NCBI GenBank assembly: GCA_029237695.1
Contig: CM055273.1
Span: 57,215,968-57,279,967, forward strand
Origin: Conchocele bisecta
Taxonomy: Eukaryota; Mollusca; Bivalvia; Lucinida; Thyasiridae
Length of the DNA: 64,000 nt
Reading direction: 5' to 3'
Below are positions 31,512 to 41,692 of the stretch, piece after piece. The position numbers were made by a program, and so were the translations under genes. Within the stretch, counting starts at the first letter, position 1; the number at the start of each line of letters is the position of its first letter. The notes below the pieces were generated by a model that worked only from the letters and a program-made list of their open reading frames with translations, searched no databases and was not told the DNA's origin.

Positions 31512-32766
31512 TAGGATACATGGACATGAAAGCAATATAGACAATACATTTGTGTTCATAAAACACATATACATGTACAATAATATAGTTTAACGATTCT
31601 AATACTAAAACATAGACTACTATAAAGGATCGAACGTAAACAAGACACATTGCAGTAGAAAATACAGATGTTTTCGGAAATTGAACCTCAGACGAACACC
31701 AAACAACTAAGACACAACAAATAACACGAGGTGCCGGAAACTTAGCAATTGCCCACAAAATATGTCGAAGAATTCATACTACAATGTTATGTATCAATAT
31801 ATGTGTGCCATATATTTTGCATGATCGTTTACATGTATATATGACGTTGCACATACATACAGCCAATTAATTATCCAGCGACGTGTTATGGCCGTCGCGT
31901 GTCTATTACACCCGTTATTGGGACATAGGCCGGCAAATTGGACCTTATAGCGGAATTTATGCACATTCACGCAGTGCAGGTTTCACTCCATCGCTTGGTT
32001 CATGGCTGTCAACTCGTTAAGTGACTGATTGGCCAACAGCGTTGGCGCGGGTCAGGCTGCGCTGTACGCCCAGCCTGATCCGCGACAACGCTGGCCGCAA
32101 CGCTAACTGGTCCTTTTTGTCAAACGGCGACTATTGTATTATGTTACAATCGTTGGACCGCCATGATCTACGGTCCCTTTTACCTAATTAAACTTTTATG
32201 GGTGTTATGAGGACTCTTATCATACAATAATTGTGAATGACTACGGTGACGAGATAAAGTATGATAAAAACATCATAACGTCACTAGACAATATGGGATT
32301 GTATGGGCCTCAGAGGTATACTGTTTCTGTGATGAATGTTATACACACAGACTGCATTCATCAGATCAAAGGCTCGTTATCATTTCGCACCATTGTGTTA
32401 CTGCGAAACGATATTGGTATTGTCACACGATATGTGGGCTTCTTATAATGTGAGGTGATATAGGTTTAAAAGAAAAAAGATATTTCCTAGTAGTATGCCT
32501 CTACATTTACACCTTCTATACATTCCTAATGCAAACGCCCATCAACGTATTGCGTTTATATACAATGCGTTACACCAGCCCCACGTGACGTCGCGCAACG
32601 TTGTTGATTGGTTAAAGTGTGTTTGACGTCATATTGACCGGCAACGTCGCTGTTCCATGAATTGCGACAAAATGACGTAAAATATGATGATTTTTAATAT
32701 TAACGCCATATTTGGCTATTGACAGGTTTGAATCAGAACACGCCATGTAAAATCAATAATAAAACC
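31512..32766. other. Non-coding stretch with one GC-rich hairpin
   Basis: A hairpin at 32031-32094 faces GGCCAACAGCGTTGGCGCGG with its imperfect complement. The 71-codon open frame at 32233-32448 has no recognised domain. Otherwise AT-rich with no family match. Confidence 0.5.
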
Positions 32767-32896
32767 ATGGGCTGTTGCGTTTACTGTAGTATTAACCACG
32801 TGTGGTCTGCTTAAAGTACGGTACGTCCTTCTATCGAACCCCACGTACTTTAAACAAACCAACTGATTTTCAACTACAGTAAACGCAACAGCCCAT
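32767..32896. mobile_element. Family X MITE
   Basis: Perfect 24-bp inverted ends, ATGGGCTGTTGCGTTTACTG to the right-hand CAGTAAACGCAACAGCCCAT, with an inner imperfect stem AAAGTACGGTACG facing CCACGTACTTT. Single copy in this window. Confidence 0.75.
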
Positions 32897-33008
32897 ATTT
32901 TTATTCCTTAAATACATAAATATGCGGTTATGTAATACAGTTTAACAGGCTATTAGACAAGTGGTTCAAGTTCCAACTTTGTTAACACACTGTGTACACT
33001 AGCAATAC

Positions 33009-33419
33009 CAAGGTGCAGGATCACGTGGTTACAACATAAACAACGTCGCCCACTCCAAAGTAAGTATTATTTGATATTTTCCTTAATATGCAACGGATTT
33101 TGATGAAACATGGCGCAGCAAACGCGTCTTCAAGAGCTGCAGTTTGTGGTCCAGTGAGTTCGGCACAGACTTATGTCGTTTTTGCGAAGAATCAATTTCC
33201 GTGTCTACCAAATCGATTCTTCGCAAAAACGACAGAAGTTGGGGCGAAAATACAGAGACCACAAAATGCAGCTTAACAAGATGCGTTTGATGCGACATAT
33301 TTCATCAAAATCCGTTACGTAATAAGGACAATATAAAATAACACGTACTTTGAATTAGATGGATTCTGGAAGTTTCTGTACTTGTTGTTGTTGTTAGTAC
33401 CACGTGAGCATACACCTTG
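33009..33419 (+). mobile_element. Family E MITE, copy 3
   Basis: CAAGGTGCAGGATCACGTGG to CCACGTGAGCATACACCTTG. AATAC flanks both ends (33004-33008 and 33420-33424), a clear 5-bp duplication. Central hairpin near 33175-33235. Confidence 0.9.
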
Positions 33420-33464
33420 AATACATATGCATGTTGAGAAGACAGAAATAGACCAACCGCGGAC

Positions 33465-33727
33465 CAGTAGCCGATTTCATGAAACTTGCAAAGTATACTT
33501 ATCTAACAAAGTATACTTTGAGGGAGTAATCATTTATTTTTCCCAATATGCATTATTTCATATAGAACCAGCCACTGCATATATTTGATGATTCAAAGTA
33601 TGCATAATTATTATACTGAATTTATTACATTATCACAGCCAAAATAGCTGTGATAATGTAATAAATTCAGTATAATAAAAAGTAATGAATTCATCCTTAA
33701 ATTTAACATTTCTCCCTCAAAGTATAA
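33465..33727. mobile_element. Family A MITE, copy 5, right end lost
   Basis: CAGTAGCCGATTTCATG at the left and a central hairpin at about 33610-33676; the right arm stops at CTCCCTCAAAGTATAAGG, where other sequence takes over. Confidence 0.85.
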
Positions 33728-33810
33728 GGTGGAGGTTTGGTGTAGGGGTGAGGGCGTTGTCACTGAGTTTGAACCAGGATGAGCGTTTGACAACGACGAC
33801 TCAGTAGGTA
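33728..33810 (+). other. Possible tRNA-derived SINE head
   Basis: TTGGTGTAGGGGTGAGGGCG resembles a tRNA A-box region and ACTGAGTTTGAACCAGG a weak B-box, about 30 bp later. There is no body or tail of a known SINE after it, so this is tentative. Confidence 0.25.
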
Positions 33811-34355
33811 TATTACTTTTTGCAGCGCGGTTGGATTAGTTAAATAGCAGGATTTAGTCTCTTATAATTCATATATAAGAGTGGCAATGTACATATTCTA
33901 TGGTATTAACATGAATTATATTTTGTGAAATTGACGAGACTCAAAGAAAATAAATATAAATACAGTGAAACCCCTATATACCAGACACCCTGGCAGGTCC
34001 GCGGAAGGTTAAATATAACAGAAAGGTAGAACATATTTCAGCGCGCAAATTATGCACGTCATACCAATGTTTTGTCACTTTTTCTAAATGACCAACATTT
34101 AGATAACACCACAAATAACACCACAATCATATATTATTGCTATATACTTTTGTCATATTTTAGTAAGATGATGCTGACGTATGACCGTGTAACGATGATA
34201 TGACAGTTCAGGAATAATTATTGGTCACGTTCCCTGTAATTAACACCGATGTTAAGTGTTATATCGGTTTACCGTGCGCCATGCATTAGGGTAATTAATT
34301 ATCATCAGGTCCCGGAGTATGGGATTATCCGTCTTCTCCGTATATGGCCGATAAT
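33811..34355. other. Non-coding stretch with one C terminus
   Basis: CAGTGAAACCCCTATATACC at 33963-33982 is a lone C-type terminal repeat. Nothing else recognised. Confidence 0.5.
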
Positions 34356-34545
34356 CATTACGGAATAGTACGATATTTTCCGTAAATGATGACGAAAGTT
34401 GGCAACAAAATCAGAGCACATGCGGAATTAAATTCCGCATGTGCTCTGAATTTTTTGTCAACTTTCGACATTATATTTAGAAGATATCGCAAATATTTGG
34501 ATTCATTTACGGCAAATTCTCATACGGGACACAAATCACATGGAC
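34356..34545. mobile_element. Family L-related element with perfect core palindrome
   Basis: Core CAGAGCACATGCGGAATTAA with its complement at 34412-34448, flanked by AAGTTGGCAACAAAA and TTTTTTGTCAACTTTCG, then CGATATTTTCCG and TCGCAAATATTTGG. It shares core words with the other L elements but the outer ends are decayed. Confidence 0.6.
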
Positions 34546-34797
34546 GGTCCCGTATCGAACCGGCCAGGGAACGTGGCTAGTTTTAATCACAATATATAGT
34601 ACAAGTAATTGTTGTTTAGTTAATTACGTCCATTGTTGCCGATTGATTAATAAAAATGATAGCAAATGAAGTCACAAATTGCTCCCAAATTGTGAAAATC
34701 TGTCCGACGAGTCGGTTGTATATTATTTTGTGTGGGCGTGTGGAGAGTGGTGGATTGAATAGGGGCGTGTTGTTGTTTGTTTTGCAAATATGCATTT

Positions 34798-35106
34798 CAG
34801 TAGCCTATTTCATCAACATTGCAAAGTATACTTTACTAGCAAAGTATACTTTGAGGGAGTAATCATTTATTTTTCCAAATGCATTATTTCATATAGAACT
34901 AACAAATGCATATATTTCATGATTAAACATATGCAGAAGTATTATACTGAATTTATTACATTATCACAGCCATTAAATGGCTGTGATAATGTAATAAAGT
35001 CAGTATAATAAAAATTAATAATTTTTAAAAAAAATTGAAAATTTCTCCCTCAAAGTATACTTTGCTACTAAAGTATACTTTGCAATGTTGATGAAATAGG
35101 CTACTG
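34798..35106. mobile_element. Family A MITE, copy 6
   Basis: CAGTAGCCTATTTCATCAAC to GTTGATGAAATAGGCTACTG, central hairpin near 34945-35010. One of the best preserved A copies. Confidence 0.9.
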
Positions 35107-35197
35107 ATCTCGCAGTGTCGTGTGTGGAGGAGGCGGTGTGTGGGTGGGGTGGTAGATGAGCAACACTGTAAATCAAATTACATGGGTAATATCACAG

Positions 35198-35585
35198 ATT
35201 CTTGAAGAACGGTTAATATTTCAGTGTTTTATGGGTTATTTCGGTATCTCTGGTGGTTTAGTGCATTGTTACCAACATACAATTTACATACAATTTACAT
35301 ACAATTTACATACAATTTACATACAATTTACATACAATTTACGCCACATCCCGCGAGTTGCACGTATACGTACGATAATACATGTTCAAGGGTGCGTATT
35401 TTGACAGTATAAAAGATGTCCCGAACGGTGAAGATAATTCGCGATATCTGTCGTGTGTAATGATTGAGTTGCACAAAACTATGTAGATTACCCAAAACCA
35501 ACGACATCCACCCAAATCTACCCAAAATCCACCAAAGTACCCATATGGCACCAAGATAATGTACATCGGTTCAAACACCTGTGTA
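35198..35585 (+). mobile_element. Family R repeat, copy 3
   Basis: Contiguous R copy with GAAGAACGGTTAAT, TTTCGGTATCTCTGGTGG, GTCGTGTGTAATGATTGAG and GGTTCAAACACCTGTGT. A 12-bp microsatellite has expanded inside it at 35274-35345. It is the empty-site reference for the K2 and C3 insertions in R1. Confidence 0.8.
35274..35345. repeat. 12-bp tandem repeat ACATACAATTT
   Basis: About six exact copies of the 12-mer CATACAATTTA. R1 and R2 have a single unit at the same place, so the expansion is specific to this copy. Confidence 0.95.
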
Positions 35586-35649
35586 TTTGAGTGGGTGTGA
35601 TATGGGGCACGATGCTACATCATATATATGGAGAGGGTGGGCAAATATA

Positions 35650-35940
35650 TAGAGAATAGGGTTAGTGCCATGAATGGGAAAAAATATCTGGCAAGCCTTA
35701 GGAAACGGGATGGGCGAGGCTCTGCCGAGCACATCCCGTTTCCGTGCTGCGCCAGATATTTTTCCCATTCACGGCACTAACCTACTATTCTATTTATCCC
35801 GTCAACACCTACAAATGGCTTTAAAATGCAAAAAAGTCACCGCATATATTCATACGCGGTGATTATGTCGTATTGACAGGATATCAAAAATGTTTCACGG
35901 CACCGTGTTTCAAGGCACATACGCACTGTGTTGACGGGAA
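35650..35940 (-). mobile_element. Family B element, copy 4
   Basis: On the minus strand: TAGAGAATA at the left is the 3' tip, then the hairpin with GGAAACGGGATGGGCGAGGC, ATCCCGTCAACACCTAC, and GTGTTGACGGG at the right as the 5' tip. The 5' domain has a small deletion. Confidence 0.9.
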
Positions 35941-36042
35941 AAAAAAAGGTTTTCGTTGAGAATAACGCGGACGTGTTTACGTTGCGTTATTGGGTAACGT
36001 CATGCGACGTTGTTCGACCAATGGAACAACAAACATTAAATA

Positions 36043-36251
36043 CAGTAGAACCTCGCTAAACCGGACACGCATGCAAGTCTCTGTATCCTTGTTTCATGGG
36101 CTTCATTGGCATCTAACGCATCTAACTTCATGTCCAAGTTGACAAAGCACACCCGCATGCCTTGGTATAGTCATATGTCTGATTTACAGCGGAACGTCTC
36201 TAAACCGGACACCCTGGCACCCTGGGTGTCCGGTTTAGAGAGGTTCCACTG
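36043..36251. mobile_element. Family C MITE, copy 7
   Basis: CAGTAGAACCTCGCTAAACC to GGTTTAGAGAGGTTCCACTG, with TA at 36041-36042 and 36252-36253. The inner repeat CAGCGGAACGTCTCTAAACC at 36187 makes the terminal hairpin. Confidence 0.9.
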
Positions 36252-36411
36252 TAGTTGTTACACGGATACTCAAATGCATGATACCACAATTTGTTACATA
36301 TGTCATTAAGTATTCAAATGTATATAGTGATTTACTTGATAAATTCTGAACACACGAACTTATTTTTGCGGATATACATGTATAGCCAGCCATGCGAACA
36401 TAATATCTTTT

Positions 36412-36685
36412 ATCCCGTCAACACAGTGCGTATGTGCCGTGAAACACGATGCCGTGAAACATTTTTGATATCCTGTCAATACGACCTAATCACTGCGTAT
36501 GAATATGTGCGGTGGTTGTTGTTATTTATTTCGCAATTTAAAGCCATTTGTATGGTGTTGACGTGATAAATAGAAAATATCTGTCGCGGCACGGAAACGG
36601 GATGTGCTCGGCAGAGCCTCGCCCATCCCGTTTCCTAAGCCTTGCCAGATATTTTTTCCCATTCGCGGCACTAACCTACTATTTA
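36412..36685 (+). mobile_element. Family B element, copy 5
   Basis: ATCCCGTCAACACAGTGCG at the left, GTGTTGACGTGAT near 36556-36568, then a hairpin lacking the outer part of its left arm (goes from AATAGAAA directly to ATATCTGTCGCGGC), and a 3' tip eroded to CTACTATTTATA. Confidence 0.85.
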
Positions 36686-37205
36686 TAACTGGCACACAAA
36701 AGCGAAGAATGTAGACCCTGAATGAACTACGCTGGTAAGAACAACGCAATACGTCCTTTTTATCATGGCCAGTCTCAATTATGGATGGTCGTCTTTCTGC
36801 TATAGAGCTACGGAAGTCGAATTAGAAATACGACTTTCAAAGGATATCTCCCACATGTATGTTTCTTTTTCAGACAAGCTTTTACCCTTTGACATGTTCC
36901 CAATCAGCAGACAGACTTTGAAAGATCGTCCTTTCACAGACTATAAAAGGATTCATAGGGATAAAACATAGTCTTTACTATGACAACACGCGGTAAAAGC
37001 GAAGGCGTTATGTATGCGATTTTAAACAGTATTTTATACGTAACAAATTGGCGATGTGAATAATTTCTAATTAAAGTGGATAATGTAGTTGCCAAAGGTT
37101 GTCAGACATCCAATATGAAAAATGGATAAATCAGGGGTTAAGGCATAAGCCATAAAACACGAGGGACTCGCTGGAATAAAACTGGCTTTTTAGCTGCGAT
37201 TTGTC
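36686..37205. other. Non-coding stretch, nothing recognised
   Basis: The 68-codon open frame at 36765-36971 has no recognised domain. No repeat of this window seen. Confidence 0.4.
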
Positions 37206-37593
37206 AGAGAATTTCCCCATGTTAAATCCCCATGTTAAATCCCCATGTCTATGGGGATTTAACATGGGGAATTTTTTTCACCGCGATCATTAATAATAGA
37301 GTATTTGATGAAATTTCATCACATGTTGATTTTATTGCGAAAAAAACATTTTTTCTATGGGAATTTAACATGGAGACAAAATATAATTTTTTTTTTTTTA
37401 AATACTTTTGGAATTTATTGACCGAGTTGCAACACCATTTCCAAACTATCTAGACAGGTTTCGGAGCCAATTTTTATTTTTTGGTGTTTTTTTTCGCAAT
37501 AAAATCAATATTTGATGGAATTACATCGAATATTGTTTTGTGGGTGGGGGAAGGAGCCAAATGTTCGTCGGCAGCAAAATGTGGAACAGACAG
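37206..37593. mobile_element. Family J MITE, copy 4
   Basis: The left end starts at a hairpin of CCCCATGTTAAATCCCC blocks (two in tandem) facing GGGGATTTAACATGGGG. GAAATTTCATCACATGTTGA, CCAAACTATCTAGACAGG and CGTCGGCAGCAAAATGTGG then ACAGACAG follow. The left outer terminus is missing. Confidence 0.75.
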
Positions 37594-38145
37594 CAGTCTG
37601 TGATTTTATGTAACGTAGTTCTTTATTTACGTCGTATCCACTGTACAACATGCTATTCGATATAGAATTACAAGAGACGACTCACTTCCACTTATCACAG
37701 CAACGTTTAAAATAACCTATGTACAATTCTAAAGCTCATAATCAACAAATGTACACGGTTTCTAAAACAATGGAAGAGGATATAAGACATTCGACATGTA
37801 CATACGTATCACAATACGTGTTGCGTAATATGCAGCTAAATGCATACACACTCCGGACTATACATACACTTATATATGTCTATGCATGAACATGCATATA
37901 TACTCGTGTTATCGATAAACACAATCAACCCATGGTGCCACAGAACTACTGCGCCCCAATCGACACATTTCTAATATATGAAGAATCGTCCATATATTTC
38001 ATCGAGACAACTGTCTCATGAGGAAATATACAATACTTGGTCATAACACACAATGAAAAACGACGTACATGGATGTACACATGTTTTTGCAAACTGCATC
38101 AATTCAATTCAATTCAATACAATTCAAACATATTGCTAACTATCA
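37594..38145. other. AT-rich non-coding stretch
   Basis: AATTC microsatellite-like tract at 38099-38129. Nothing else recognised. Confidence 0.5.
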
Positions 38146-38354
38146 CTAACCCTTAGACCGCTACTCACAACAATTGTCGTCTGCTGTTGCTTTTATATCT
38201 TGCCTTATTTCTCAATAAAAAACATGGTTTGACAGCACTTCAGAATCATTTCCTATGGAAATGATTCTGAAGTGCTGTCAAAGCATGTTGTAAATTATTC
38301 TAAAGTGCTGTCAAAGCATGTTTTTAATGATAAAAATAGCGATCTGAGGGTTAA
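38146..38354 (+). mobile_element. Family H TTAA MITE, copy 5
   Basis: CTAACCCTTAGACCGC at the left, GAGGGTTAA at the right, hairpin GAATCATTTCCTATGGAAAT. A 29-bp piece ATTCTGAAGTGCTGTCAAAG is duplicated in the right arm (about 38263-38291 and 38294-38321). Confidence 0.8.
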
Positions 38355-38694
38355 TACATGTACATGTTTATAAACGTGGTATACATAAGCAGTTGTGCAT
38401 TCGCCACCCCCACCCCCCCACCCCCGCACCGGCTGCTACATATAACAGATAACGTTTTGTGCCAACATTGTTTTATTAGAAACTCGAACTTGTTTACGTT
38501 GATTCACCACACTAACGTCATTCGGAAACGTTTTACGACGTTATCACTAATGAAAAGTCTTCGACAGTAACCATAGTTTTCGAATTCCGATTGACTCTGG
38601 TGCACTGTATCATCACATATGGCACAATGCCTGATTCAGCATGCTAGTTGTTAGTCAGCGAGTATATAACCAATAGCCAGCCGCCTACCTGATA
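38355..38694. other. Non-coding stretch with a C-rich tract
   Basis: A CCACCCCC-type run lies at 38404-38428. Otherwise nothing recognised. Confidence 0.45.
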
Positions 38695-39046
38695 AAGCAG
38701 AGCAGACCGTGGCCGACGGTAAACATCGTCGGACTGCCACGCTGACGACCCGGGTTCGATTCACGGTTCAGTTCCCGGGCGTCAGTATTTCTGAGAAACT
38801 TTGTATTTCCTGCTTTACTAGTCCTTTATATGTATATATACTTTCGGATGGATTTTAAAAGGCGGTCCCGTGTTTGAAGGAGAGTCTGGGCACATTAAAG
38901 AACCAGAGGGGACTATTCTAACAAGGGCTAGACCCCCTGGGGCCGGTTTCCTCTGTATTGACCTCCTTCCTTTCTCCCCTTCTTGGAAGACGACATGCAA
39001 GGTCATCGAGCCAGTGCCGTCAGTAAATCCAAGCATTTACATTTAC
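38695..39046 (+). mobile_element. tRNA-derived SINE with central domain
   Basis: The head has an A-box-like TGGCCGACGGT at 38710-38720 and a B-box GGTTCGATTC at 38753-38762, correctly spaced for an internal RNA polymerase III promoter. The body contains AAGGAGAGTCTGGGCACATT and AAAGAACCAGAGGGGACT, reminiscent of the conserved central domains of metazoan SINEs such as MetaSINEs (recalled, not aligned). The tail CAGTAAATCC then AAGCATTTACATTTAC matches the partial repeat ending at 16138. No cloverleaf of a functional tRNA is expected or seen. Transcription would depend on the internal promoter. Confidence 0.7.
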
Positions 39047-39052
39047 GTACTA

Positions 39053-39365
39053 CAGTAGCCCATTTCATCAACATTGCAAAGTATACTTTAGTAGCAAAGT
39101 ATACTTTGAGGGAGAAATTTTTGAATTTTTTGAAAAAATTTATTAATTTTTATTATACTGAATTTATTACATTATCACAGCCATTTAATGGCTGTGATAA
39201 TGTAATAAATTCAGTATACTAATTCTGCATACTTTTAAGCATGAAATATATGCATTTGTTAGTTCTATGTGAAATAATGCATTTCTGGAAAAATAAATGA
39301 TTACTCCCTCAAAGTATACTTTGCTAGTAAAGTATACTTTGCAATGTTGATGAAATAGGCTACTG
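39053..39365. mobile_element. Family A MITE, copy 7
   Basis: CAGTAGCCCATTTCATCAAC to GTTGATGAAATAGGCTACTG, central hairpin near 39151-39219. It lies 6 bp after the SINE tail. Confidence 0.9.
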
Positions 39366-39430
39366 ATAATAATCAGGCCATGAACCACACCAAGCCCGTT
39401 ACCTTGCTCAATCTGAATATAAGCCATGTT

Positions 39431-39715
39431 ACAATACAATACAAATAATGCAATGCAATACTTTACAATACAATACAATACAATACAATACAATACAGCA
39501 CAATACAATGCAATTGTTCACTCAAAGCCACAAACGTGACACATCAGTTTACAACGACGGATATTAAACGTTCGATCATTATAATGATAATAAGGTTTTT
39601 ATAAAAAAAACAACGACGAGATATCTTAGCTGTTTTCCATATTGTTGTTTAATGTTTGAAGTTAGTGTGTTTGGTCTACGATAATACACTGGTTTCATGT
39701 ACATGTATATAGTTT
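39431..39715 (-). mobile_element. LINE 3' region with (TATTG)n tail
   Basis: A CAATA microsatellite at 39431-39512 adjoins TTGTTCACTCAAAGCCAC and AAACGTGACACATC, which match the 3' untranslated region of the minus-strand LINE at 10776-10810. Further inward, CATTATAATGATAA and GTGTTTGGTCTACGATAA match 10882 and 10940 loosely. It looks like a second LINE copy of the same family. Confidence 0.65.
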
Positions 39716-39716
39716 T

Positions 39717-39917
39717 ATCCCGTCAAAACAGTGCGTATGTGTCGTGAAACACGGTGCCGTGAAACATATTTGATATCCTGTCAATACGACCTAATCATTG
39801 CGTATGAATATGTGCGGTGGCTGGGGTTATTTCTTTTTTGCATTTTAAAGCCATTTGTAGGTGTTGACGGGATAAATAGAATAGTAGGTTAGTGCCGTGA
39901 ATGGGAAAACATATCTG
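39717..39917 (+). mobile_element. Family B element, copy 6, 3' hairpin cut
   Basis: ATCCCGTCAAAACAGTGCG, full 5' domain, GTGTTGACGGGAT at about 39860-39873, then only the left arm of the hairpin to AACATATCTGGC. LINE-like sequence lies on both sides, so B may have inserted into the LINE. Confidence 0.85.
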
Positions 39918-40025
39918 GCTCTATATTTCAAAAGATGTTTTGTATCTCCTATATATAATAACACGAGAAGATACGTCTATGTCGGTAAGACACGACTGAA
40001 TAAACTGCTTCTATTGTGTCACATA
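39918..40025 (-). pseudogene. LINE C-terminal coding fragment
   Basis: TTCAAAAGATGTTTTGTATC, AGAAGATACG and CACGACTGAATAAACTGCTT correspond to 11190-11265 of the larger LINE (TTTAAAGATTCTATACGT, GAAGATGAATCG, CATGACTGAATAAACTGGTT). Too short and decayed to code. Confidence 0.55.
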
Positions 40026-40027
40026 GT

Positions 40028-40631
40028 CAAGGTGTATGATCACGTGGTTACAACAACAACAATAACAAGTACTGAAACTTCCAGAAGCCCTTCGATTCAA
40101 AGGATTTAATGGATTTTTATGAACAAAAGAGAAGCTGCATTTGGTGGTCTCGGTACCGTTTTTGCGAACATCCATTTCCGTGTCTACTGACATAATGACA
40201 TAAACATGTGTCGAACTCCCGGGACCACCAAATAAAGCTCATGAAGACGCGTTTGCTGCGCCACATTTCATCGAAATCCGTTGCCTATTAACCCTTTCAA
40301 CCCTAAGTAACTGAATGGGCTGCGATATGTTAATTTTGCAACCAATCCAATCATCGCAAAATGATTTTCAGACTATTCCATTTATAAAAAGGGGGTATTT
40401 GTTGTTCTCAAAAATATGAAAATTACTTTCAAACAGTGCAGATCCTGATGAGACGGCTCGTTACGAGCCGGCTCATCTGGATCTGCACTGTTTGCATAAA
40501 CCGATATAGCGGGCTTTCGGGTTCAAAGGGTTAAGGAAAATGTCAAATAATACTTACTTTGGAGTGGGCGCGCTTTCCACACTATCATGCAGCCAGTGTT
40601 GTTGTTGTTGTAACCACGTGCATGTACCTTG
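40028..40631 (-). mobile_element. Family E MITE, copy 4, split by F4
   Basis: CAAGGTGTATGATCACGTGG to the shortened right end AACCACGTGCATGTACCTTG. Flanks ATAGT and ATATT match at 4 of 5 positions. F4 occupies 40288-40534, inside the word ATATTAAGGAAAATATC that is unbroken at 59513 in E7. Confidence 0.85.
40288..40534 (+). mobile_element. Family F MITE, copy 4, in E4
   Basis: TTAACCCTTTCAACCCTAAG to TTTCGGGTTCAAAGGGTTAA. The host E sequence continues as TTAAGGAAAATGTCAAATAA, and E7 has just one TTAA at this place, which proves a TTAA target duplication. Confidence 0.95.
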
Positions 40632-40667
40632 ATATTGAATATATTAGGAAACAGTGTTCCTTATCAC

Positions 40668-40916
40668 AGACTTGACTGTGACTGGAGAAATGTGGGTTAT
40701 GAATGTATGACAAGAGTAGCTCCTGATGAAATATAACGCTCATGAATGTAGCCTGATAACGATATATATTGTGTGTTGGAGCTACGACCGGTGTTTCATT
40801 GATGGCAATCGCGAACAGTGCAGATCCTGATCAGACTGTGCGGGTGCACAGTCTGATCTGGATCTACACTGGTCGCTAAACCCATAAGCCCCATTTTTTC
40901 AGTCACAGTTACATAT
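40668..40916. mobile_element. Family I MITE, copy 3
   Basis: GACTGTGACTGGAGAAATG at the left and CCCATTTTTTCAGTCACAG at the right. The inner hairpin is GATCCTGATCAGACTGTGCG facing CACAGTCTGATCTGGATC. Confidence 0.85.
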
Positions 40917-41560
40917 TTGAAGCATGTTCGCGTTGTATTTCCGTATTTACACAGCCCACTATCAAGACATGCATATGAGGATTGAATAAGATAAGACAAC
41001 TGGACCACGATAAAAAATAGTTTACGATCGGTTAAAGTGACTGTATCAGATGATGTATCAGATATCCAATATGTTGGTTTTCGCTTCATGCACAGTAAAT
41101 GGCATATATAAGTCAATCGTATCATTTTATTGGAACACATTCCATAAAACACGCGTTGTGTTCCAGTGCATGCTGTCAAAATCTGACAAGCAGGGGAGAT
41201 AATTTGACTTGGTATAATTTTTTTATGGAAAATTCTAAATATTTATTTTTTGAACATTTTGTTTATTATTTTATTTCTATCTATCTCTGCCTCCCTGAAG
41301 CATACCGATTCCCAAAAAGTATCATTATTTATATCATAGTGTCATATGTAAACGTCCGGTCGGTGTGACTGACTTGAACATCAGTAACGGTTCAAATGAT
41401 TGGCCCCTTTAGGAATAGAATAAACTTCGTATTTTCATCCGATCCATTCATGCCTAGCGTTGACGGAATGAACATTTCTTCAACATTCGACGTCATTTAC
41501 AGAAAATATTGAATATATATTCACGCACATCTTCTTCGGTTATGGCGTAACCCGTCGCCG
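40917..41560. other. Non-coding stretch, nothing recognised
   Basis: The 89-codon open frame at 41099-41368 has no recognised domain. No family match. Confidence 0.45.
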
Positions 41561-41623
41561 TGTAAAATACAAGTAAAATACAAGTAAAATACAAGTATAA
41601 AATACAAGTAAAATACAAGTAAA
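41561..41623. repeat. 11-bp tandem TAAAATACAAG
   Basis: About five to six units of AAAATACAAGT, one with a two-base insertion. It abuts the palindrome at the left end of G2. Confidence 0.9.
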
Positions 41624-41692
41624 TTTTCCCCGTCCGTCCCAAGTCTACGGAGCCCCGCAGGGCTCCGTAGACTTGGGACAGACGGGGAAAAT
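41623..41692. repeat. Palindrome overlapping the left end of G2
   Basis: ATTTTCCCCGTCCGTCCCAA with AGTCTACGGAGCCCCGC faces its near-perfect complement. The inner part contains both a TACGGAGCCC terminus and its inverse, as if two G termini abut here. Confidence 0.85.

Noticed and set aside
35274..35345. 12-bp tandem as a separate satellite family
   Set aside because: It is a local expansion of a word present once in the other R copies.
38710..38762. Possible tRNA gene (A-box and B-box present)
   Set aside because: No acceptor stem or cloverleaf closes around it, and it is followed by a SINE body and tail.
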